From contig JAEZLZ010000122.1 of the NCBI GenBank assembly GCA_023415055.1, positions 28,462 through 92,461 of the forward strand: DNA of 64,000 nt. Reading direction: 5' to 3'. Shown here one piece after another: positions 1-8,800 of this stretch. Each line of letters begins with the position of its first letter. Position 1 is the stretch's first letter. A program made the translations under genes and the position numbers. The stretch comes from Bacillota bacterium (GTDB taxonomy: Bacteria; Bacillota; Clostridia; Lachnospirales; Lachnospiraceae). The notes below the pieces were generated by a model. It had not been told where the DNA came from, searched no databases, and saw only the letters and a program-made list of their open reading frames with translations.

Positions 1-674
1 TATAAGAACAGCGTCAAATTACGGGGGATGTCCTTTTTGTCAAAGCAAATTCCTTCCTTCACGATAGATTCAACCACCGTCTTAGCATCAAACAGGTGTA
101 AGCGGTTTGACTTATTCTGATAACCTGTGATCTCTATGTCATATAGTTTTGATTCTATTTCAAAATCCCCATAACGGACAATATAGCTTTTTGGCTCCTC
201 TTTCAGCCAGGAAGCATCCTGCATCCAGGGATTTGGGACCTCTGTCTGAAGATGACTCTCAAACCGCTGACGAAACAGACCAAAATGATAATTTAATCCG
301 ATTCCGTCCCCGGGTAGTCCAAGTGTCGCAATCGAATCAAGGAAACAGGCGGCTAGGCGGCCCAGACCACCATTTCCCAGCGAAGGTTCCTGTTCTATCG
401 ATTCGATATTGCTCAGACTTTTCCCTTCTGCTGACAGCTCCTCACGGACACTTTCATAAAGTCCGAGATTGATCAGGTTGTTCGATAGCAGCTTCCCAAT
501 CAGAAATTCTGCGGAGATATAATATAATTTTTTCTTACCCTTGATCTCTCCACGGCTTTTTATCTGTTCCTTCACAAAGCCCAGCAACTCCAGGAAAATC
601 ACTTCGTCGCTACTCTCCCGAATACTTACGGATCGATTCTTTTCAAAATACTCCCTAAACATCATTGCCTCCAT
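1..674 (-). CDS. glgP: Glycogen/starch phosphorylase, N-terminal part (runs off left edge)
   Basis: Translating the minus strand gives an open frame of about 224 codons that continues past base 1, so the remaining roughly 550-600 residues lie outside the window. The frame contains YYISAEFLIGKLL and EPSLGNGGLGRLAACFLDSI, signature blocks of the GT35 glycogen/maltodextrin phosphorylases, which release glucose-1-phosphate from alpha-1,4-glucans with pyridoxal phosphate as cofactor. The PLP lysine region is not in the window. Start choice is uncertain: in-frame ATGs sit at 674, 665 and 662. A GGAGG lies just before the last two, and AGAGG lies 8 bases before 674. The next gene is 255 bp upstream on the same strand, so it is probably transcribed separately. 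Family assignment is secure from the conserved blocks. Confidence 0.93.
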   Translation of the reverse strand, partial: MEAMMFREYFEKNRSVSIRESSDEVIFLELLGFVKEQIKSRGEIKGKKKLYYISAEFLIGKLLSNNLINLGLYESVREELSAEGKSLSNIESIEQEPSLGNGGLGRLAACFLDSIATLGLPGDGIGLNYHFGLFRQRFESHLQTEVPNPWMQDASWLKEEPKSYIVRYGDFEIESKLYDIEITGYQNKSNRLHLFDAKTVVESIVKEGICFDKKDIPRNLTLFL

Positions 675-929
675 TTTCAAGTACCTCTTGTCCGCGTTAC
701 CAACTATACTGGGTATTATGCACAAAACAGATAATTTTCCGACTAAGAGCAATCCCCTCTTAGGCTATCCCTATATAATTGGGAGCAAAGCGTCATTTCT
801 CTTTCTATGTAATATATAACCACCCCATTATTGTAGCATTATCCAGTTTTACTGTATATACCTTACAATAATTTAAATATAAGTCATTCTTCTACATAAG
901 CCTCAGCTAAGTTTGCCTTTTATCAAAGA

Positions 930-1595
930 TTACTCCGAAACATACCTCATCAGGTCCTCCAGAATCGCGCGGTAGCCGTTGGCATACATATGGACCCCCT
1001 CTACCGAGTATTCGTGTATCAGATTCCGGTTTTCATCATATAGCTTCTCGTTGATGTTAATGAAGCTTACCTGAAGTCTTTGTGCCAATTTCTCAAGTTC
1101 AGCATTCGCCTTGTTGATTTTCTCATTCGATCTTAGCTTCAACCATTCTCTTGCACCCTCATTCCCGAAATCATAATTTTCATTTCCCGGATAATAAGCC
1201 ATGACATAGATCTTCGTTTGTGGCAGCTGCTTCCGAATCCTATTCAGAATATGTTCATAGCGCTTCATCAGCGCCTCAACTGTATAATCAGGAGCACTCA
1301 AATCATTGGTGCCGATATTGATAAAGACCTTGCTTGGTTCTAAGTCGAAAATCAAGGTGTCCAGAAAGGGAATCATCTCGGAGGAAGTAAATCCACTGAC
1401 CCCTCGGTTATAAATCGTCTCCGTTCTTTCAAAATCCAATAGAAATTCATAGATAGGAAACTGCTCCATCAGGGAAGAGCCGGTAAACAATACGGCTCCT
1501 TTCTTCACATACTGATTCAGAATCCGATAATGCTTAATTTTATCAATTTTTTCCGGGTCCATCTGTTTTATTATTTGTTCTTCTTTCTTTTCCAT
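930..1595 (-). CDS. SGNH/GDSL-family hydrolase
   Basis: A 221-residue protein with the SGNH hydrolase blocks in order: block I as FTGSSLME (catalytic Ser about residue 40), NRGVSG (block II Gly), GTND (block III Asn, about residue 97) and EGVHM near the C-terminus carrying the catalytic His. The usual Asp three residues before that His is a Glu or shifted here. No signal peptide is seen, so it is probably cytoplasmic. Members of this family are esterases, lipases or carbohydrate acetyl-esterases; the substrate cannot be told from sequence. GGAGAG lies 7 bases before the ATG. It is probably monocistronic, with about 255 bp of AT-rich spacer separating it from glgP. Confidence 0.85.
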   Translation of the reverse strand: MEKKEEQIIKQMDPEKIDKIKHYRILNQYVKKGAVLFTGSSLMEQFPIYEFLLDFERTETIYNRGVSGFTSSEMIPFLDTLIFDLEPSKVFINIGTNDLSAPDYTVEALMKRYEHILNRIRKQLPQTKIYVMAYYPGNENYDFGNEGAREWLKLRSNEKINKANAELEKLAQRLQVSFININEKLYDENRNLIHEYSVEGVHMYANGYRAILEDLMRYVSE

Positions 1596-1654
1596 ATAAA
1601 TACTCTCCTGCTTATTTCTCTTATTTTTGAAAATGGCACAACTCGATCATATTA

Positions 1655-1667
1655 GCTACTGTGTACA
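1655..1667 (+). repeat. 13-bp direct repeat, copy 1
   Basis: GCTACTGTGTACA, identical to the copy at 1978-1990. It contains the palindrome TGTACA. It lies 60 bp upstream of the SGNH hydrolase start, in the non-coding spacer. Confidence 0.5.
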
Positions 1668-1977
1668 CATTCTATCCCACAAATTATTTATAACATAGAT
1701 TAACAAAATTGGATAGAATAACCTTTGTATTGGCCATTCTCTTTTCTATGATAATTTTGTAGATAATTAACGCTTGCTGTAGCTTATTGTCAAATTTTAC
1801 GATATCGTCAATTCGACGATAGAAGTCTTTCCCGTTTCTGTCCGGAGAGCCCTCTGGTTGCTAATACATTTTTTATAGAAGTTTTATATCTGCAATAGAC
1901 CCTTTTGTGATAACGTGATATAATCAATCTATTTCAAATAGTATTCATTTAAATAATTGCGAATCCAAGTAGCATTG

Positions 1978-1990
1978 GCTACTGTGTACA
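1978..1990 (+). repeat. 13-bp direct repeat, copy 2
   Basis: GCTACTGTGTACA, identical and in the same orientation as the copy at 1655-1667. It lies 40 bp upstream of the DUF4116-like gene start, where it could overlap the promoter or the 5' leader. Confidence 0.5.
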
Positions 1991-2029
1991 TAACTGATAC
2001 CGTTTGGTAGCATGAGAGGAGGGATCCAT

Positions 2030-2830
2030 ATGGAACAATCACAGCTGCTCGAGATGATAAAGCACAATCCACAGGCTATTGTCTCCGTAGAACATCCTAC
2101 CGAAGAGATGAAGCTTCTGGCTGTGAGAAGAAACGGTCTTCTGTTGGAGCATATCCCTGATGCGACTGTTCAGCTTCAGGAGGAAGCCCTGAATAATAAC
2201 ACTTTGGCTATCAAATACATCAAGAATCCCACGGAATCGATGATGATGAAAGCAGTAACCGGGGGCTGGGTGAACCTGGAATACATCAAGAACCCGACAG
2301 ATGCCGTAGTTCGGCTTGCATTAGCTCAGGCCGGCTGGGCGATCAAATACCTCGAGAACCCCAGTGAGGAGCTGCAGCTGATTGCTGTCAGAAAGAATTA
2401 TGACGCGATCAGATTCATCAGGAATCCCTTTCCAAGCGTGCAGGAGGCGGCGGTGCGAAGTAATTACGAAGCCCTGCGCTTCATAAAAGATCCCACGCAT
2501 TCCACCGAATTGATCGCTATATATCATAATGAAGGTGCGTTTCCGTTCCTTCCCTCGCCGGACAAGCAAAAGATAATTGAATTTTTGAAGGTGAATTATC
2601 TGGTGATCAAGTATGTCTTTCGTGAGATTACGAAGAATGAGCTGGAGGATATCTTAAAAGAAGTATTCTCCTGTGAAGAGCCGGATGAAAAATATATCAG
2701 GTACTTTCTAAATTACAATTCCTCGGATGCCGTATACTTCTCGCAACTTGATAAGCTTAAGCTGCTCCGGACCTATGGCAGCAGAAAAGCGAAGAAGATC
2801 GCAGTAGACGAGAGATTAAAAATAAAATAA
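2030..2830 (+). CDS. DUF4116-like repeat protein
   Basis: A 266-residue soluble protein built of degenerate units of about 22-24 residues, each ending in a motif like IKYIKNPT, LEYIKNPTD, IKYLENPSE, IRFIRNPFP or LRFIKDPTH. At least seven units fill residues 1-175. The pattern of alternating AV/AL helices with a hydrophobic-x-x-NPT turn is typical of DUF4116-type alpha-solenoid repeats, whose function is unknown. The C-terminal 90 residues are not repetitive. The start at 2030 is chosen because AGGAGGG sits 6 bases before it; an ATG 18 bases upstream has no ribosome binding site. It is followed 96 bp later by the MoxR/VWA gene pair on the same strand and may be co-transcribed with it. Confidence 0.75.
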   Translation: MEQSQLLEMIKHNPQAIVSVEHPTEEMKLLAVRRNGLLLEHIPDATVQLQEEALNNNTLAIKYIKNPTESMMMKAVTGGWVNLEYIKNPTDAVVRLALAQAGWAIKYLENPSEELQLIAVRKNYDAIRFIRNPFPSVQEAAVRSNYEALRFIKDPTHSTELIAIYHNEGAFPFLPSPDKQKIIEFLKVNYLVIKYVFREITKNELEDILKEVFSCEEPDEKYIRYFLNYNSSDAVYFSQLDKLKLLRTYGSRKAKKIAVDERLKIK

Positions 2831-2926
2831 TAAATAATTACATAGAGAAGTATCATCGTATTGCCCAAAAGGACGAGCGTAAGGAATTCTCTGTTTGTGC
2901 GTGATAAGAAAGGTGAGGTTACCTGA

Positions 2927-4045
2927 ATGAATTTTACGGATACATTAAAAAGTGTTGAATTAGTTCTTGCCACCGGTGAGGTTCCTCTTTTAGTAGGCGA
3001 AAGCGGTATTGGTAAGACTGCGTTGGCGAAGGACATCGCTAAGGAAAATGGTTGGAAGCTAATCGTTATTGACGGCAATCTCCTGAAGGAAGGTGAAATT
3101 GGGGGGCTTCCTACCGTGGAGACTTATACCGGCCTCGACGAGAAAGGTAATCCCATAGAGCGGAAAACCACGGTATATGCGGTTCATAATAAGCTTCGTG
3201 AAATCGACGATGAGATTGCGAAGGGAAATACTGTTCTCTTATTCATGGATGAGATCAATCGCTGCGAGCATACGGTTCAGCAGGAGCTGATGAATCTGAT
3301 TCTTAACCGGGAGATTAATGGATATCAACTATATGAAGGTGTGAAGATCCTTGCTGCCATGAATCCCTCCGGCAAATATGGTGATCATTTTGATTATCAG
3401 GTAGTAGATATGGATGCTGCTCAGGAAAATCGTTTCGTGTGGCTAACGATGGAGCCCGATTATATGCAATGGATCGATTGGGCTGTGCAAGCCGGATTGG
3501 AGCAAAAGGTAATTGATTTTATCCGGGTTTTTCCGGAGTATCTTAAGAAAACCAATGAGGGTGGAATCAATGCAACACCCCGAAGCTATGAACGGATCTC
3601 AAAGGCCTATTCTCTCTATAAGGAGAATCAGGCTTCTATTCCCCGTTCTGTGTTTTTGAATGTGATTCGAGGAAATGTCGGTGACTTTATTGCCCAGGAA
3701 TTTATGACCTTTATCGAAACAGATCATGCTCCGCTGATCTCCTTTGAGGACGTCTTTACAACGGAATTATTATCAGAGGAGCTACGTAACCATATCCTGA
3801 GTGAAAGTCATACCAGACTTTATCTATCAGCAAAAAATATATTAAAAGCCCTGGATGCACAGCTATTGACGGATGCTAAGGAGAGCGACTTTTATATGAG
3901 ACGGTTAATTGATTTTTTACGCTGCTATCCGGCAGACTTAAGAATCGGTATTATGAAGGATATAAGAAACCATTATTCTGAGGTATATCGTTATGCCATT
4001 GAGGATGAGTCCTTTGTTGATCTATATTTTGAAGCTTACACATAA
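2927..4045 (+). CDS. MoxR-like AAA+ ATPase
   Basis: A 372-residue ATPase with Walker A GESGIGKT (about residues 24-31) and Walker B LLFMDEINRC (about residue 107). An AAMNPSG stretch with a sensor-like Asn follows (about residue 145). This layout is that of MoxR/RavA/CbbQ-type AAA+ proteins, which usually act as chaperones together with a partner carrying a von Willebrand factor A (VWA) domain. Such a partner is the next gene, 119 bp downstream on the same strand, which supports the assignment. An AGGTGAGG ribosome binding site precedes the ATG. The client protein is unknown. Confidence 0.88.
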   Translation: MNFTDTLKSVELVLATGEVPLLVGESGIGKTALAKDIAKENGWKLIVIDGNLLKEGEIGGLPTVETYTGLDEKGNPIERKTTVYAVHNKLREIDDEIAKGNTVLLFMDEINRCEHTVQQELMNLILNREINGYQLYEGVKILAAMNPSGKYGDHFDYQVVDMDAAQENRFVWLTMEPDYMQWIDWAVQAGLEQKVIDFIRVFPEYLKKTNEGGINATPRSYERISKAYSLYKENQASIPRSVFLNVIRGNVGDFIAQEFMTFIETDHAPLISFEDVFTTELLSEELRNHILSESHTRLYLSAKNILKALDAQLLTDAKESDFYMRRLIDFLRCYPADLRIGIMKDIRNHYSEVYRYAIEDESFVDLYFEAYT

Positions 4046-4164
4046 GTACAAATCCATTGGTAGCGATGAAACAGAAGAAAACTTTGTCTTTTACGAATTC
4101 TTCTGTTTAAATTCACAGGTGTCAATCATGAAACACTGTATGCGGCGGCTTGGAGGAGGATACA

Positions 4165-5568
4165 ATGGAAACCTATTATGAAGATCATGCATATGAACTA
4201 CTGGAACAGGCGAAGCAGATTGCTGCTCAGATGGCTGGGGGCGGCACTGTCGATTCTAAGCCACGGCTGGCCTTTCCTGTATCGTTTGAGCAGGAATTCT
4301 ATCACCTTGTTGACCGGGTAAATCTTGGCCTTATGGAGGATGAGGATAATTTCTACGGATACTTTATATTCCAACTTTCACGTGAGATAAGATTCGATTT
4401 CAGTAGTCCAACAGCTGTGAATTTCCAAGGGGCACAGTATGTGATCTATTTTAATCCTCTTCTTTTTCTGAAGCTTAGCACAAAGCAGATGGAAGGTAGT
4501 ATAAAGCATGAGATCCTTCATATTTTATCCCTGCATCTGATACGAGCAAGAGAATTGCGAAATAGCTACAGCAAGCTGGCGTTGAATATGGCGATGGATA
4601 TCACGGTAAATAAGTATCTGACCCATCTTCCTCCCTACGCCACTACCTTAGAATGGGTGAATCACCACTACGCCCTTACTCTGGCACCCTACCAACCCTT
4701 CGAATACTATGCGGAGAAGCTTCACAATGCTCTCGCTCTCGCAGGGGAGGAGAAGGACGCGCTCTCAGATGCCAGTGAAGATCGAGATTCGATTGCTACT
4801 GAGTACGATCCGGGTCTTACCCATGAACTATGGGAGGAATCCGAGGAGATCTCGGAAGAATTGCTTCAGGAATTTACCGATAAGATTATCTCCCAAGCAG
4901 AGAAAGGCGGTGCTCCTGCCTATGTAATCGGTATCATCGATTCCCTTCGTAACAGTCGGGGAGAATTGCCCTGGAATCGATATCTGAACCGCCTGATGGG
5001 AACGGTGGAAGGCAATAAAAAGAAGATTATCACCAGAAGAAGCAGACGCCAACCGGAACGTCTGGATCTGCGGGGTGAGTTACGAAGTCATAAAGCGAAA
5101 ATCATCGTGGCCTTCGATATCAGCGGGAGCATCACCGATGACGAATTCATACAGGCGATTAAGGAGGTTCTTAGTATCGTTAAGAATTATCATCATGAGA
5201 TCACAATTATCGAATGTGACAACGAAATCCGTAATGAATATAAGGTCAAATCCATCCGTGATATAAAGGATCGATCCCACACAAGCGGTGGCACTAGGTT
5301 TAGCCCGGTCTTTGAATATGCAAACCACCAGAAAGCAAATCTGTTGGTATACTTTACTGACGGAAAAGGAGAAGATAAGCTGAAAGCGATCCCAAACGGC
5401 TATCCGGTATTGTGGGTAATCAGTGGCCGGGGTGAGGAGCTTTCGCTTAAGAAGCCTTACGGAGTGGTGAAAAAGCTGAGTCGTTTTGAAGTTAAAGAAG
5501 AGGTCATTGAGATCAGTGATGTCGTAACCAGCGGATTTTCGATGAATAATCAGGAACGAATCCTTTAA
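4165..5568 (+). CDS. DUF2201-type protein: HExxH metallopeptidase-like domain plus VWA domain
   Basis: A 467-residue protein. Residues of about 105-125 carry KHEILHILSLHL, an HExxH zinc-binding motif in a putative metallopeptidase domain. The C-terminal third holds a VWA-like domain with the MIDAS motif FDISGSITDDE (about residue 315). This two-domain arrangement is typical of DUF2201 proteins paired with MoxR ATPases. Whether it is an active peptidase cannot be told; the HExxH is intact. The start at 4165 follows GGAGGAGG by 5 bases, and a TTG 15 bases upstream lacks a proper site. With the upstream AAA+ gene it forms a MoxR-VWA pair of the type proposed for metal insertion or complex remodelling. 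Confidence 0.85.
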   Translation: METYYEDHAYELLEQAKQIAAQMAGGGTVDSKPRLAFPVSFEQEFYHLVDRVNLGLMEDEDNFYGYFIFQLSREIRFDFSSPTAVNFQGAQYVIYFNPLLFLKLSTKQMEGSIKHEILHILSLHLIRARELRNSYSKLALNMAMDITVNKYLTHLPPYATTLEWVNHHYALTLAPYQPFEYYAEKLHNALALAGEEKDALSDASEDRDSIATEYDPGLTHELWEESEEISEELLQEFTDKIISQAEKGGAPAYVIGIIDSLRNSRGELPWNRYLNRLMGTVEGNKKKIITRRSRRQPERLDLRGELRSHKAKIIVAFDISGSITDDEFIQAIKEVLSIVKNYHHEITIIECDNEIRNEYKVKSIRDIKDRSHTSGGTRFSPVFEYANHQKANLLVYFTDGKGEDKLKAIPNGYPVLWVISGRGEELSLKKPYGVVKKLSRFEVKEEVIEISDVVTSGFSMNNQERIL

Positions 5569-5670
5569 TACCTTCTCTGCTTGCTGTTATTGATCACCTA
5601 TGTCGTCATCCTTTGGATGAACCTCCTCTATCACCGGTAGCCTCAGGTTTCCGCCAATTTAAAGGAGATA

Positions 5671-5718
5671 ATGGATCAGTTTATGAATGAGTGCGAGGCT
5701 TCGATCCGGAATATATAG
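5671..5718 (+). CDS. Possible 15-codon small ORF
   Basis: An AAAGGAG site 4 bases before an ATG opens a 15-codon frame, MDQFMNECEASIRNI, closed by TAG just before the large terminator hairpin. The ribosome binding site is good, but the length is too short to call by composition. It may be a remnant of a decayed gene or a chance ORF. Confidence 0.2.
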   Translation: MDQFMNECEASIRNI

Positions 5719-5751
5719 GGGTCTCTTGCAAAAGGATTTGCACTTAAGAAG

Positions 5752-5818
5752 AAAGAAAGGCTCCCCATACCAGAGCTTCTCTTATAAAGAGACTATCTGG
5801 TATGGGGAGCCTTTCTTT
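5752..5818. terminator. Long bidirectional intrinsic terminator closing the T4P operon
   Basis: Perfect 23-bp inverted repeat: arms 5752-5774 (core GGCTCCCCATACCAGA) and 5796-5818, with a 21-nt loop. A-rich sequence lies on the left side and CTTTCTTTTTCTTTCTT on the right. It therefore has a T-rich tail on both strands and sits between the convergent VWA gene and the T4P operon. It probably ends both transcripts. Confidence 0.88.
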
Positions 5819-5868
5819 TTCTTTCTTAAAGTATATCTATCATATACGCCCCCACGATCTAACTTCAC

Positions 5869-8800
5869 TTAATCTAAGGTGAACATGCCTCGTTTTACAA
5901 AGATGGCATTTCGTCTTCCCACCAACGGCACCTTCGCTGCCGGATCTCTACCGTAACGCATAATGACCTGCAGCTGAATCTCGAATCTGCTGTTCGAATC
6001 AAGTGCAAAGCTCTCGAGAGAATCCGTTGAGCCTGCAACCAGATTTTTATAATAAATATCTGATATTGGCACATCAACATAATACTCATAGGTAGACTGA
6101 ACCACGCCACCGGTTAACGGTATAGCATGTACAGTTCCGTTACTATAGGTCTGATTATAGTTAAAGGTTTCATTTGCTACCAGGGTACCGGTATCGGTAT
6201 CGTGATCATAATCATAGGTACTCAGTATCATCGGATATTCGGTCAGTACCTTTCGTGTCGTTACACCGCCGACGGTAGTCACAATGACCGGATAATAATG
6301 AGCCGTCATCCTCTTATTCGGGACGATACTAAAATTCCTCAGAGTATAATAAATTCGTTTGGTATATATCGTATTACCTGCGCCGTCAACATAGGAATTA
6401 ATTTCGGAGCCGAAGGGCTTCGCCGTACCCACATCTAAGGTAGCATCATAATCAATATAAAGATAATCGGTGTTATTACCGGTGGAGGAGCGATCTTTAT
6501 TGATGATGACCGGTTCGGTAGCTACGGTTCCTGCCGAATAAGCAGCAATCATCGTATTTACAAACAGCTTTCTCTCATTATCGGATAAACCACCATCATG
6601 GCCTACACCCGAATAGGTAATATTGCCTCGATTATATATATAATAATTATTACGTACATCATTTTTGGTTTTATAAAACTCCTTCGAAGTATCAAAGAGT
6701 GTATACCACACCACAATATCGTCCGATTCCATATCCAACTGATAATACTGGGCATGTGTCTCTGCGACATCCAGATTGTCCGGTATCTGATAGGGATAGG
6801 TTACAATCTGTCCATTATTCGTCTTCTGTGCCTTGTATACACGGTTAGAATTCTGTCCTACAGTTACGTTCGTCATACCCTGCGTCAGCACACGCGTACC
6901 CATAGTAGAGGTCGAAGCTGTGTAATAGCTATTACTGGTTTGCGGGGTATTCACCTTATACGGTTTATCCGGTGCACTGCCCAGGCTGGCGGTTAGTCCC
7001 CGATTCGTCATTACTCCGAATCGATCCATTCCGAGAAGTACACGAAAATACTGGTTAATATTATAACCCCAGTAGGTATCATTAAATACAGCCGGCTTCG
7101 TGCTTAAATTAACGAACGAGGTCGTATCATGAGTAAACAAGGTAGTATTACCTTCACTAATGAAGTCATCGATCTGTTGGAGAGCCGCAGGTACAGTAAT
7201 ATCCGAATAGCAGTCCGCATAACCGAGGATTACCATATTGATATTGTTTTGTGTTATGTAATTACCTGATAAAGCATAGGTTGAGAATTCAGTCACCGAT
7301 TTCCGATAGAATACAACCTCAAACTCCTTCAATATATTGGTATAGTAATAGAACCAGCCGGCATTTTTAATAATCTTCTCATAGTAGAGTCTTTCATCAG
7401 GATCACTTATATTACTGAGCTTGATCCAACTGCTGCTATTAACGCGTTTGATTGCATTATCAAAATAGGTGTCCTTATTTACTCCGGGATTTGCGATATC
7501 ACCGTTCATTGCTGTTGCCCGTGATATTTCCTCCTCCGTAGGAAAATATACGGTAGGACGAGAATCCGAGATAATCTGCAATACATTAATTCTGTCCTTC
7601 ACAGGAACCATAATCGCACATTGGCCCGTGACATCATCACGTACAAGCGGGGCATGAATATCAATAAGTTCCAGCTTCCAGGGAATTGCACCGGTGTAAT
7701 CCTGAATCTGCCTCACGATGTGATAAGTCTGTCCTCCGACCAACCGATTCACTCTGGTAGTCCTATGCGTGAGTGTATTCTCGATCTCCAGTGAGTCAAG
7801 CTTCTCCTCTGTTTCGCTGAATTTACCGTCTGCATTGGTATCGATGTATAGTCTCACCTCGTAGTAATTTTTATTATCTGTATCAATTTTAATCGTAAAC
7901 TCCAGATTCTTGTTGTTTATATTACGGCTACTTCCATCGGAAGCACCATTGATATATACCTGATCATCAGTATAGCCCTCTTTACCAACTTGCGTTCTAT
8001 CTACATATTCCACAGGCTTTTCTGTTACAAGCAAACGGAAGGTCTTTTTATTCAGGCCACGAACGAAATCGCTGTCTCTTGTTGTGTCTGTCTCCCTGAA
8101 GCAGGAGGGTGTATAGTTTATATTCGTTGTAAGCGAATTCAAAAGTCGGTAGACATTCGAGGCTCGATCTATGATGGTAGTGTTTATTGCTCCATCGGAG
8201 TTAAAGCAATCCTTGCTAAGAATAACCGGATATCCGGCAATAGCAAAATCCAACAAATCATTCAGCTTGGCTTCCGTCAGGTCATTACCGGAATAAAGAT
8301 ATTGATCGATATCATCTCTGGTATTGTCAAAGCTTCCTCGTCTGGTAACCTTACTGCCAGTCTGACTTCCGACATGGGCGTAACGAAAATTCCAGTTATA
8401 AGAATAACCCGAAGGGAAACGGATCACATCCCCTGCAGATACGGTAGTATTTGCAGCATATGGCGTCCAGGCAGGAACTGTCGTTATCTCCGTTCTTACA
8501 TAATAGTGGAATACGAGATAACCACCGACCCATTTGTCTTCACTATCGCTCCACTGCTGAAACCTGCTACTGTCATCCCTTACAAAGCTGGTCCCTATCA
8601 CCCCATACTTATCACTTCTTATATCAAGGCTGTTGTAATATTTGTAACTACTGCTACTGATTTTATATCGATAATCTGAGTTGTTCCGGTTTCCCCCCTG
8701 AGCATCCACATACAAGTCGTTTAACCAAGCTATGTCTGATCCGAGGTTCGCAGTGATGATACTCAGAGTCACATTACTCCCACTTAATGTAATATTAAGA

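Larger units (their letters stand above)
1596..2029. other. Intergenic region between divergent genes, with a repeated 13-mer
   Basis: No gene is supported in this 434-bp stretch between the SGNH hydrolase (minus) and the DUF4116-like gene (plus). It is AT-rich. TATAAT at 1919-1924 is a candidate -10 for the rightward gene, but no good -35 lies 16-18 bases before it. The word GCTACTGTGTACA occurs twice in the same orientation, at 1655-1667 and 1978-1990, one copy near each divergent gene. This would fit a shared regulator site or remnants of a small repeat. No hairpin terminator was recognised. Confidence 0.5.

Noticed and set aside
1..819. Plus-strand open frames at the left edge (149-472 and 541-819)
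   Set aside because: The minus strand over 1-674 encodes clear glycogen phosphorylase sequence; the plus-strand frames are shadows or non-coding.
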